A stretch of 64,000 nucleotides of DNA, taken from assembly GCA_037127255.1 (NCBI GenBank), contig JBANSL010000003.1:49818314-49882313 (forward strand). Reading direction: 5' to 3'. The position numbers and the translations under genes were made by a program. The notes under the pieces were generated by a model that saw only the letters and a list, made by a program, of their open reading frames with translations, was not told the origin of the DNA and did not search any database. This document shows, piece by piece, positions 1-10,848 of this stretch (position 1 is the stretch's first letter; the number at the start of each line of letters is the position of its first letter). The DNA comes from Persicaria tinctoria (taxonomy: Eukaryota > Streptophyta > Magnoliopsida > Caryophyllales > Polygonaceae).

Positions 1-1366
1 AATATAAAATAATAACATAGTTTACCCACCATTTCTTTAAAGCATGATTTATTATTGTTCTTTCATGCTAAAATGGTTAGGTATGGAACATGTTATTTCG
101 TTGATGTTTCCATCTGTTATTTTATTTTATTTTATTTGGTATCCATGTTACGTTTAAATAATATGGATTACTTTTGTAATGTGTGATCACTTAAGATAAT
201 CATTAATCAATCGTGAGAATGTGAGGATTGTGTGTTACGATCGGAACTCAACTGAATCAAGATCAATTCAAGTACGTAAAACATATCAATCAATGCAAAG
301 TAAAGTGAACCGTGTAATGTGTAAAGATAAGTGAAAGTGTTTTAGTATAGTCAGGTCGGGGCCGTTATTCCCCGATCTTAAAGTTTCATGAAACTAACAC
401 ATTCCGAACGCGCAGATATTATCTATCGGAATGTTACACTACCAAATAAAAAGGTTTTAGGTCGTTATCCGCTATTGAGAGCGGGACCGGTATCCTAAGA
501 ATTATTATTAATTATTAATTAGGATGTGTGTTTCGAATCTATCAAAGTGTGTGTTGTGAAGCGTGTTAACTATATCAAAGTGTTAAAATGTGTAACGTCG
601 TGTAAAGTTGTCTTCAAGCTATTCAACGTGAGGAAAGTGAGTGAAGTGTGTAACAGACATTTGGTTTCATAGTGATCACAATTAATTCAAGCTATATCAT
701 ATCCCATCTGTACTCAGGGTATGGTTCCTAAGGGTGCTTGTCGCCCACTTCTTATGTTATTCAATCCTTCGGGATTATCCGTTTCATAACAGTCGTGTCA
801 TCAAATTTTTTTTAGCCCCTCTAAAATATTCTAATTAATAATCGCATTCGGGTTTAAATTCATACCATTAAAGGTCAATGAGTATAAATCTGAAGTAGTC
901 CCAGTTTTCGAGCCGTCACTTGCTAGTTCTCGCGAACTAACCGTCCTTTGTTAATTTGGACGGCTAGGGGTTCATTGTCTTCATACAATACCCCAGTCTC
1001 CAGTTCGCAGGTTAAGGTCGAGTCTCCGAAGAGAAGTTTAAGAAGAGTAAGAAGACATTTTATTTTCAAGATTTAATTATTTAAAGTTGTTAGAAAATAT
1101 TGTATAAAGATTTAAGTGTTTATTTCTACCAAGTCTTCCGCTGTAATGTTTTAGTGTATTGAATACTGTAATTTGAATTATACGTTTAATAAAAAAATAT
1201 TTATTGTATTTTAAGACTTCCGCTATTTATATTTAATTTTATTATCATCTTGTTTATGGGAGCATGGTAGCATGTCCCTATAATCCTAAGGTGGTTACAA
1301 AGACATTAAAGTATGAGTAATCACTGGCGCTGCAACATTCCCTCGTTTACAAAAGGGGGTGTTACA
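1..1366 (-). mobile_element. LTR retrotransposon, LTR end, cut by window edge
   Basis: On the minus strand an LTR-like sequence begins at 1366 with TGTAACACCCCC, a start typical of Tekay/Del-type Ty3/Gypsy LTRs, and runs left out of the window. A GCGGAAGTC-type segment common in such LTRs follows. The boundary is placed because the bases just right of it (1367 onward) continue an unrelated LEA_2 coding frame on the same strand. No gag or pol frame and no primer site is visible in the stretch, so I cannot say where LTR ends and internal region begins. The family is inferred from the terminus only. Confidence 0.5.
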
Positions 1367-1523
1367 CCGACGTACTTGAATCCGACCTTGTTAGGGTTGC
1401 GGATGGACAAATCGACCTCCAGGCTGACATTCAGGTGGAGGGAGACATCGAGGTCGAAGAGGGAGACGGAGTTGACGGTGGTGACAGGGCGGCGGACTCC
1501 TTGAAGACGGGCTCTGCTTGAAG
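1367..1523 (-). pseudogene. LEA_2 / NDR1-HIN1-like gene fragment
   Basis: Minus-strand translation contains NVSLEVDLSIRNPNKVGFKY, which matches the core of the LEA_2 (NHL/Hin1-like) domain, where a hydrophobic strand precedes the conserved S-V/I-(K/R)-N-P-N motif and a F-K-Y/F element. Upstream in the same strand the frame reads PVTTVNSVSLFDLDVSLHL, and a VFK motif usually found just before it lies in a neighbouring frame, suggesting one frameshift near 1495-1505. The coding match stops at about 1367, exactly where the LTR begins, so the rest of the domain is lost or lies left of the window. LEA_2 proteins are membrane-anchored or soluble stress and defence proteins; this piece is too short to be functional. 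No start codon or membrane segment can be assigned with confidence. Confidence 0.6.
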
Positions 1524-1724
1524 ATCGAAGAAGGTGATCGAGTGGAAACAAAGAACGACAATCTGGAAGGGGGAGGAGCTGGAATTTTCGCTGAACGTAC
1601 ATGAAGGAGAAAGAGATTTAGGGCGTGTTAGCGTGTTCAGTTGTGCCAGACGCATATTTTTTTTTAAATCAGGTCCGTTTTCATTTTAAGCAAAATTTTC
1701 ATCTTAAGCCCCTTTTTCACTTTA

Positions 1725-2382
<658 letters not shown>

Positions 2383-2399
2383 TCTATACTACTATAAAT
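2383..2399 (+). other. Helitron 5' terminus
   Basis: TC dinucleotide start followed by TATACTACTATAAAT, closely resembling many plant Helitron 5' ends. The flanking base 2382 is A. Confidence 0.75.
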
Positions 2400-2423
2400 G
2401 TGTGGGCATAATGAAATCTGGAC

Positions 2424-4292
2424 CGTTTAAGTTATAAGTTATCTACGGCCTGTATTTGTTCTCAGGTTACGGGACACTGTTCGGCCGCCTTCTTTCTTCC
2501 ACCTCCTGCTTCCTCCGCTTCGTTGTTCCTATCGCCACATCTTCTTCCTGCTGTTGATTCTTCCACCTCCTGCTTCCTCAAGTTTGATGCCTCCTACTGC
2601 TTTCTAATTTCCCACACTACCTTTCCATTTCCTGATTTCTACAACCCTCTGTCCGACGCCCTATGCATCGTTGTCCATTCGTCCGGTCTTTCATCGCCAA
2701 TTCTGCATTACAACCGAGTGCGCGTGACCGGGTCTTGATTGCTCCGCCACTGGCCGTTCTCGCCGACTTGAAGGATCGTCCACGCTATCCACCGCCTTTC
2801 CTGATTTCAACCCCGTTGGTGAGTTGCTTTCAACTTGATGAATTCCGTACTTTGGTTGCCCATTTAAGGGTTTTAAATTTCACTATTTGATTTAACCTTG
2901 CTCAATTCCGCTGTTTGAATTTGGATGACCCAATTTTAGGGTTTTATATTTCGTTATTTCATTCTCAACTTTCCTGATTTTAGGGTTTTCGAAACCGGGT
3001 CTTGATTGCTCTGCCACTGGCCGTCATCGCCGACTAGAAGGTATGTCCACGCTCTCCACCGCCTTTCCTGATTTCCACCCCGTTGGTGAGTTGCTGTCAA
3101 CTTGCTGAATTCCGTTCTTTATTTTAGGGTTTTAAATTTCGTTTTTGGTATAATTGTTTGCTGATTTGGTTGGTTTTTTCTTCTTCTTCCAAGTCTTCAA
3201 ATTTACACTGAAAGGTACATGCGATTTTTGCTCTATTTTATTTTGGTGACTGATCAATTTTAATCCAAGTTACTCTTTTTCTGACTTTTGAAGCTCGTGT
3301 TCATTGCTATGCTTCGTTCAAGCGTCCAATTTCAGACATGTTTCTGGTTTTCATTTTGAATTTTCTGTTATTGATTTAAGGTACTTGGTCTTCGCTTTAT
3401 GTTTTGCCGCAACTTGCTCCTCCCTCTCTTTTGAGTGGTTTACAGCCGAGTCCTCGGTGGGCTTTGATTAGGAATACCATTGATTGAGAGTAATTACGCA
3501 TTTATGTTAGTAGAGTCGTTAAATTGGGGTTTAGATATTGCAACTTGGTGGTTGTTTATTTTATTTTATGCCTTGAAGGTGTTTGTAGAAATGCTTAAGA
3601 GAGATTTGGTTTGATTGGATCGATATAGGTTTATGTTTTTAGTTAAGAGGGCTTACGTAAACTTGAGAGGATGAAATCCTTCTCATCTTAGTAAAGAAGG
3701 AAAATGAGAGAACTTCTGATTTTGTTTCCCTATTTTCATACCTAAACCTCTTAGAGTGCATATGGAAGACGCATTTTGATGGTGAAAACTTCTTTGTTTG
3801 CAACAGAACTGGGGAGCAAAAGAAGGTCCATGTGAGTTCAAGCCTGCACCAGCTTCCAGTTTTGGTGAGATGAATTCACAGTTAAAGTTGTCTCCCCTCC
3901 TTGCCTTTAAAAACAAGATAGATGGTCACTTTGTATTGCATGATATTTTGCCATAGTTCAGTCATAAATAATGTACAAATTAAAAGTGTATAGTTATGTG
4001 TTTATTGGACTCCAATTAGATTACCAGTTTCCCGTTAGAGAGCCTCTGAAGAGAAGATTCCTCTGCATTAAAAAAATAGCATGTCCAATGATGAAAGAAG
4101 GCATAAAATTTATTATAGATTTATAGTTAGGCTCTTAACATTCTTACAAGTTACAAGTGAAAAATCATCCAAGAGGACCCTTCAATTCTGGATGACTATT
4201 AGGAGCACAGTTTAATTTTTTTAATACATATATTTTTTTTTCTCTTGTGATTAATGTGGGATGTCATGTGAGATATTAACTGAATTGTGCAG
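2424..4292 (+). other. Non-coding, UTR/intron-like DNA in copy A
   Basis: C/T-rich then T-rich plant sequence with recurrent TTTAGGGTTTTAAATTTC, resembling 5' UTR and first introns. It contains an internal direct repeat: about 2727-2885 matches about 2994-3150 (both carry CCGGGTCTTGATTGCTC, GCCACTGGCCGT and CCTTTCCTGATTTC). An open stretch after a CAACAG acceptor at 3807 (reads WGAKEGPCEFKPAPAS) could be a captured exon but I do not recognise it. Short frames here (2523-2890) are probably chance. Confidence 0.6.
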
Positions 4293-4749
4293 GGTTCTGC
4301 ACCATCTGGTTCAGTGCTCACTCCTAACGAAGTTTTGATTGCCATTATGTGGAATAGATCCTGAAAAAGTCTGAATTCCGCTTAAGAAGGTTTTTCTGTG
4401 CCAGATCCCTTTTATCCCATCTTCTATTTAAATTGAAACTTTTCATACTATGCAAGCCATTACTCTTGATGCTGTTTTTCTGAGCAGGTGACCGATGCAT
4501 GTAATGCTTGTTTTGAACAAAGGCAAATATTCACACAGAAAGTCCTTGCGAAGGTCCTACATCAACTGCTATGTCTGCAAGATCCGAGTTCTGTTTTTTT
4601 TTCTCTGTCTGTTTCTTTCTTCCTACATATTTTTTTTTTCTTTCTTTTTTTTACAGTAATGCCATTAATTATCGCAGGTTGAACAAATTCTACTTCCATT
4701 GTTATTCATGCGAACAATCTTACAAGCTATAGGTGTTTTTCCAACAGCG
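4293..4749 (+). pseudogene. Symplekin C-terminal domain, three exons (copy A)
   Basis: Symplekin is a scaffold of the nuclear pre-mRNA cleavage and polyadenylation machinery (ESP4/PTA1-like in plants). Three exons with AG acceptors encode part of the symplekin C-terminal domain: 4293-4389 (GSAPSGSVLTPNEVLIAI...), 4488-4568 (VTDACNACFEQRQIFTQKVL...) and 4678-4749 (VEQILLPLLFMRTILQAIG...). The first exon is 97 nt where the family needs 96. The extra base falls just after LIAI, and an in-frame TGA follows in the restored frame. The second exon has a CT instead of a GT donor at 4569. Upstream and downstream exons are missing. It is therefore a dead captured fragment, with introns kept, which implies capture at DNA level rather than retroposition. 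Confidence 0.85.
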
Positions 4750-7700
4750 GTGAGTTTTTCTTTTTTTCTAATATATTTGCTTTAATTCTTCTCTGTATTC
4801 GGAAATTCTTGTTTGGCTTCATGATTATCTTTAATTTGTATTATAAATATTTAATGCACTATTTTTTTTGCCCCTTGCCTGAGCTTTTAGTATTTGCATT
4901 GTTTGTTTATGTTGTTGTGATGCTTTTGTGATTTGACAATATCTTTTTGGGATTTCTCATGTGGTCCATTTGTTCCCTTTCTCATGCAGTCCATCTTCAT
5001 CTTCGTGTTTGTTTACCCTCTGATCTATGGTTTTTCCTATTCAATTAGGTATCCCAAATTATGTAGCTAGGGTTTCGATTACTCTACGAAATTCAGGTTT
5101 CAAATTAGGCAATCCCTCTTCCTTCACTCTTTATTATTCTTTCAATTTCAGGGTTTTTTGTTACTTATTCCGATTTTTCAGTTACTTATCATCTATTATT
5201 AACTGATATTTTTCAGGGGTTTGTTCTCATCTGCTCGTGGTCATTGGCTTTCCCATAAATCTACAGACAACCACCCTTGTGGTCACTGGCTTTCTCTCAT
5301 TGGTCGTTATCCAGGTTCCGCTTTGTTCTCTGCCCCTTGTTTCATCTTTCACTATCAATTCAGTTGTTGACTTGTCCTCTCCATCTTGAATTGCTCTCTC
5401 ATTTGTCATAGGTTCACCTTGTACTTTCTTAGATTTCGTATAGCAGAGGGTGTCGTTCCCTCATAGTTTTGTTTCTGGAATTCCTTAGGTTAGATTTTAC
5501 CGCTGATTTCTGGTATTTTTTTTTATCAGGGTTGTATATGCCAAAGCAGGCTGATATTTTTTGGGTAACTCAAAGAAGAAGTGAACAAATAACCTTTAGA
5601 TTCTTCACAGGTGTACATTTTTTCTTTTATTGATGTGTTGTCTATGACTGGTTTCTTGGATCTTACTCTATATTATGATTATTAACTTCCACTTTGTGCC
5701 TATTGTCATGTTATACTTGGAGGTTTGCACTTTATTTATGAGTTTCTAAACTATTTCATTTTGATACTTAAATTTCTTGCTAGATATTCTTTAAGTTCCC
5801 ATTTTTGGTATTTTCCAATCTTATTATGTTCATCTTTATGTAGCAATCATTTTTCATAGATTATTGTGTATGATAATTCTTAAGTTTGTGTAGCTGGATG
5901 ATACATGTTGGCTTGGTTTACATTTTGCTAAAATGTAGATGATTTTTCTTTTAGGCAAGCTGTGTCTTGTAACTTCTATCATATTATTCAGTAGCTAAGT
6001 AAGAAGAGAGAATTCTTTTTTTTTTTAAAATACAAATTAGGAGGAGAGAAAATTCTTTCTTTCTTGAGAAAAAAAGTTGCAAAAAAGAAAGCTATAACAA
6101 GTCAAAAATGAGAAGCTCATATAAGTGGGGGAAACAAAATCTTATCTAATGTTTTGATATGTTGCTTGATATTCATATAGTTTCAATTGCATGTAACATT
6201 TCCACTTTGAGTAGGTTGCTAAGCGTCTTTTAATTCATTGGATTCTGCCAAATTCTTTCAAATTTGTCTTTGGATTGTTATGAGAAAATGCTAGCCTTGA
6301 AGTTTGAACCTCATATAATAGTAATTTATGTTCTTGCTTAAGTTAAGCCATAATGTTAAAATGCATTGGCGTATACAAGTTGTAAATTTATCCTAATTCG
6401 TACCGCCTCTGATTTGGTCCCTTTTTATCTGCTCTCTTATGTTATGTGGTTGTGTTGATCTTTGTTTCTTTCTCATTTGCTTTTTATCAGCATATTTGTC
6501 CCGTCAATTTTGTGATTAGGGTTTGACAGTTGGGAGAGTCTTATGTGTTGAATTCAATCTTATTGAGGCTGGCTCTGCATGATTTTGATATAAACTACGA
6601 AATTCAGGTTTCAAATTAGCTAATCTCTCTTCCTTCTCTCTTATTAATCTTTCAATTTCAGGGGTTTCAATTACTTATTCCGATTTGTAAATTTGTCTTC
6701 AGCTCTGACCTAGCACCATCTCTGCAGGTTCGTCATCTTTGCATTATGTGTTTACCACCATGGATTTCAACTTTTCTGTGGTGTTTCTCTGGTTGAACTT
6801 TCTTTCTTTATGGATGTTGTTTATTATAGCTAGGTTGTTCATTGACTTGATTTCCGCTTGGGATTCGTATTTTTTAGGGTGAGATTTTAACCCATGTGCC
6901 ACCACAACCATCGGCCTCCATCTCCCTCACCACTTGGCCGCAGATTCCATCTGTTTCTTTCGATTCTCCCCTTAAAGAGGTAAGTTCCATAACCCCATGA
7001 TCTATTTAATTTCTGTCTAGGGTACTGTTATCCAGTAAGTCATACTCAGTGAATTGAAGAATCATTCATTTTCAAGCCTCCTTGTGTTTACCATACTAAT
7101 GGATTTTTTAATCCTTGTAGGGATTTTTAGCAGTGGGTTCATAAGGATTGACCTGGGCATTGAAGAATTTAGTCTAGCTTGTGATTATAAATAGTCCACA
7201 GACAGTTTTGTCTCCAGTTCTTGGCCTATTTGAAAAGCTAAGGTATATATTACGAATTTAATCTATTTCATATGACCTTATTGGATTGGATTATTTATAC
7301 CTGTTCTCTTGCCCTATACACATGTTTTTTTCTCTATTATCTACATTCTCCTTGTTTATGAATGGTCTTTTACTATACTCTTCTTTTTTTAAATTTCTGT
7401 CATATACTCATCTACTATACAACTAAGTCGTACTTGCTCCCCTTTTTTTCAAACAATCTTGGTCTTAACAAGTGTTTATTTTGGCAACCACACAATTTAA
7501 AGTTTGCAGGGTGAAATTTGTCCTGTCTTTGATATTTTAAAGCTTATGACCTAAAAATCGCGCATTCACTCTTACTGACATTTCTTTTTCTATCATTACC
7601 CATGAAGGAAAAAAGATAAAGAAAGACCATTAAAAACCAATGAAGATTGAACAGATGACATCTTTATAGCAAATAGGTAGTCAAAGAGATGAAATGATAG

Positions 7701-8518
7701 AGAACCCATTGATACGTGTGACATTAGATGCATAGGAATATATTATGTGTTTATCTCATTTTTAAGCAGCAAGTGGTTGGTGGCTTTCCTGCATCATAAA
7801 CTTCTACTAGATAGTTCAGAAAGAGATTGCAATCAAATAAGCCGTAAAAATAGGTGCTTTTAATTTGATCTTGAAGCTTGCTTGATTGTTCAAAGATTCT
7901 CTATTCTGCAAGCTTTTGACCGGAGGGAGTATTTTGCAAGCTTTTCAATGGGATAGCCAAAGATGCTCTATTCTGATTTAGCTTAGAAGGTTAGGATATG
8001 ATTTGCTTTAAAAGTTCATAATATGGACATGAGCTACACATTTTCCAAGAGTCCCTTTTCCCTTTAGACACATTAATCATTTCATTCCACCTACAATCCT
8101 TAAATTTCATTGGTAAGTATTATAACCTCTGTGAAAGTTTTTTTTAATATTAATGAGAGCATGTTTGTGTCTTCGTTGGAATTTAGAAAACAATCTCAAA
8201 ACCTTATTCCAAAGGATTGTGATTAAGTTGACCTAATTCATTGAAAGGTTCATTGGTTAGGTTGTAGACCTTCTCTGAAATCTGTTTCTTATGGCTTACA
8301 AATTATTGTTATATGTCTAAAAAAGTTTGAGGTTTTTCCGTTCATTTGGATGGTGTAGTTCACTGATTTCCCCTTGCTAAATCTTATATAGAAATAAACA
8401 TTCTACTGTTGTTTTGCCTATTTTGGTTGTATGTAATTAAACTACAGTTCACCTTTGACAGTCTTCAATCTAACATTTTTGACAAGATTCTTATAAGTTA
8501 CATTTGATACCATTGCAG
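4750..8518 (+). other. Intron-like, mostly non-coding part of copy A
   Basis: T-rich DNA with splice-like junctions and no long frame. About 5086-5185 is repeated at about 6594-6685 (shared CTACGAAATTCAGGTTTCAAAT and CAATTTCAGG, in two separate words), an internal duplication 1.5 kb apart. The only exon-like piece I can mark is 6878-6979. The rest looks like introns or UTR of unidentified genes. Confidence 0.55.
6878..6979 (+). pseudogene. Unrecognised exon-like fragment (copy A)
   Basis: Bounded by a TTTTTAG acceptor and a GAG/GTAAGT donor, exactly 34 codons and open: reads GEILTHVPPQPSASISL then TTWPQIPSVSFDSPLKE. Present and open in copy B at 15,303-15,404. Phase and orientation would allow splicing to the terminal exon-like piece at 8519. 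I do not recognise the protein. It is probably a third captured gene. Confidence 0.35.
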
Positions 8519-8578
8519 GCGTATTCTGAACTTAGAAAGCAGTCTCCTCATAGAACTTCTAAAGCTGCGCTGAACTAA
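8519..8578 (+). pseudogene. Unrecognised terminal exon-like fragment (copy A)
   Basis: Follows a CATTGCAG acceptor and reads AYSELRKQSPHRTSKAALN then TAA. In phase with the donor at 6980, so the two could be consecutive last exons of one unidentified gene. Also present in copy B (16,944-17,003). No family recognised. Confidence 0.3.
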
Positions 8579-8789
8579 GAATCATCGGGAAAGATAGCTA
8601 CATTGTTAAAATTTAGAGCCAAGGAAGAGAAAGTGCAGCAACACACATCAGGTGCTTAATTAATATTGTCAGGTTTCAGAAGCTCTCCGTTGGAAACGAT
8701 GAGATATTTAATCTTTTAGTGTTTCTTAGGTGCTTAAATTTTTGCTTCAGAGATTTTAGGATCTTCATTCAGTGTTTATCAATTGTTGT

Positions 8790-9017
8790 TCAGCTATTGC
8801 CTCCTGTTGAGAAATAGATGTCCATCTGTCTAGACGATACAGAAGCGCTCCTTTCAGCATCAATAGCATCTAAAACTGCTAATACCATATCTACTTTCTT
8901 CAAAGCTGGTGCATTGTGAACATTGTCTCTTGTCATTCCCACAACATGCTTATTTTCTTGTAAGACTTTACAATTTTGTATTTGTGTTTTGGGGGACATC
9001 CATAGAAAACTTTTCAT
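8790..9017 (-). pseudogene. Inverted H+-ATPase GDGVND-region fragment (copy A)
   Basis: On the minus strand the frame reads LQENKHVVGMTRDNVHNAP then ALKKVDMVLAVLDAIDAERSAS. This matches the P-type ATPase hinge, normally LQERKHIVGMTGDGVNDAP followed by ALKKADIGIAV. The Mg-binding GDGVND motif is degraded to RDNVHN. The fragment lies in opposite orientation to the H+-ATPase exons 0.5 kb to the right, and in the protein it would follow them, so the ATPase has been rearranged or two pieces were captured separately. Upstream minus-strand residues (SPKTQIQNCKV) fit the preceding PEHKYEIVK segment. Non-functional. Confidence 0.8.
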
Positions 9018-9538
9018 TGTGTTGCAAGCCCCACTTTTTTTTAACCTTCTTTTAAAAAGTGGAGTTTGATTAAAAAGATTAGGGTTTCTATCTCCAAATC
9101 AAGGAAGTTTACTTTAGTTTAGAGCTTTTAGATTTTATATATTGACATGTTTCTGAATGCCATGTACAAAAGTGAGGGAATGGATCAGTGCTTCAACTGG
9201 TTTCAATGGCTGCTATTACAGGTATTTTCCCTCAAGCTTCGAGGACCTTACAATATGATGGTGATTTGATCGATGTTATCAATTTATATTACCACCAAGA
9301 TTAAATGTCAAAGCTCTTGGACCTCTTTTTCGGTCTTTGTTCAGATGTGATGTTGTGATTGTAGTCCTTGTCAATGATGTGCAAATCATGTATAGGTAAG
9401 TTAGTTTTATATGAGAAATGAGAATATTCATCAGAAAACTTCTATTGCATTGCATATTTGCATCTGTTCTAACTTATAAATGTTCTTCATATGAGTAAGA
9501 GGATATTAGCTAATATATAATGTACTTATGCCATGTAG
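9018..9538 (+). other. Non-coding stretch between ATPase pieces
   Basis: T-rich with a TTACAG acceptor-like site near 9220. No recognisable coding sequence. Ends in the acceptor of the first plus-strand ATPase exon. Confidence 0.5.
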
Positions 9539-10680
9539 GCTCTAAGAGATGGGCATTGGAAAGAGGAAGATGCAGGTGTACTTGTTCCTGGAGACATCAT
9601 AAGTATCAAGCTTGGTGATATCATTCCTGCAGATGCCCGCTTGCTGGAAGGAGATTCACTTAAAATCGACCAGGCAAGTGCTATTATAGCAGTCTTAATT
9701 TGCTCAAAGTTATTGACAACTGATTTTATTGAAGAGAATAATACCCTTTAATGGATTCTTTCTTAATAACAACACCTGAGTTTGACAAAGTTGTACTGGT
9801 CTTTGCATTCGTCTGAATCGTCTGATGAAGTTTTTTTCTCTGCAGTCTGCTCTTACCGGAGAATCTTTACCGGTTACAAAGAAGACAGGAGACGAAGTCT
9901 TCTCTGGCTCTATTTGTAAGAATGGAGAGATCGAAGCTATTGTTATAGCAACTGGAGTGCACTCTTTCCTTGGGAAAGCAGCTCATTTGGTGGACAGCAC
10001 TGAAAGTGTTGGACACTTCCAAGTTCCAACAGGCAATCATACCGTGTGAAACAAATCAATCTTTGTTGAGTATAGTAAACATCCTGAGCATTAACCATGT
10101 AATTTTTTGGAGGTTCTCACTGCCATTGGGAACTTCTGCATTTGCTCTATAGCTATTGGGATGATTATTGAAATCATCGTCATGTACCCGATCCAAAGCC
10201 GGTCATACAGAACTGGAATCAACAACCTTCTCGTTCTCTTCATCGGATGAATTCCTATAGCAATGCCGACAGTGTTATCTGTAACTCTTGCTATTGGTTC
10301 ACACCAACTTTCTCAACAGGTGTGTTCTCACTAGGCATATACAAGTATTATAAGGAACCTAATTTGTCTGGTTCATCTTCCAAGTTATGAGCAGTTAGAT
10401 TTGCTTATGAATTCCCTACTGATATCATGATATTTTCAGGGTGCCATCACAAAGAGAATGACTCCCATTGAAGAAATGGCAGGAATGGATGTACTCTGCA
10501 GTGATAAAACCGGGACTCTGAATCGTCTGACCGTTGATCGTAACCTTGTTGAGGTACAAGAAGATAGCTTTATGTCCATGCTTTCTGTTGCTTAATAATT
10601 TGTTTATATTTATGAAACATAACATTTATTTTTATGCCAAGGTTTTCGCAAAAGACATGGACCAAGATACACTCATTATG
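9539..10680 (+). pseudogene. Plasma-membrane H+-ATPase fragment, five exons (copy A)
   Basis: P3A-type H+-ATPase (AHA family), the plasma-membrane proton pump. Exons: 9539-9673 ([20 protein letters not shown], actuator domain), 9846-10,032 ([20 protein letters not shown], the TGES dephosphorylation motif), 10,113-10,319 ([16 protein letters not shown], membrane helices with PIAMPTVLS), 10,440-10,553 (GAITKRMT...CSDKTGTL, phosphorylation site Asp) and the start of the next, 10,642-10,680 (VFAKDMDQDTLIM). Lesions: exon 2 is 187 nt instead of 180 because TTCCAA is part of a 7-bp duplication (frameshift); exon 3 has TGA at 10,248-10,250; exon 2 donor is GC; exon 4 lacks two residues after DKTGTL. 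The first intron is GC-AG. N-terminus and the large cytoplasmic loop are missing. Confidence 0.93.
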
Positions 10681-10845
10681 ATATACCTCTTAACTTTTGT
10701 TTGTTAAACCATGAGTGATATATATTGTGGAATTTTTTTTATAGAGAAGTCCTTAAAAAAAGGGAATTCAAATACTTTGAAAGCCACTCATGAGTGTATC
10801 CTTTACAAAAGACATGCAATAAATAAGTAGGATCATAATGTCGAG

Positions 10846-10848
10846 TTT
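10846..10848 (+). other. 3-bp filler at tandem duplication junction
   Basis: TTT lies between the last base shared with the end of copy B (TCGAG) and the first shared with the start of copy A (CGTTTAAG). A short non-templated or ambiguous insert of this kind is typical of end-joining. Confidence 0.7.

Larger units (their letters stand above)
2424..10845 (+). repeat. 8.4-kb tandem duplication, copy A
   Basis: Copy A matches copy B (10,849-19,270) at a constant offset of 8,424-8,425 bp with only scattered substitutions and small indels. The left edge is set where similarity to 10,849 starts (CGTTTAAGTTATAAG) and the right edge at TCGAG, after which the copies diverge. Three bases (TTT, 10,846-10,848) belong to neither copy. 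It contains symplekin exons, exon-like pieces and H+-ATPase exons. Confidence 0.95.

Noticed and set aside
9825..10049. Functional short H+-ATPase protein
   Set aside because: The frame only spans intron end plus one exon; frameshift and missing exons show a pseudogene.
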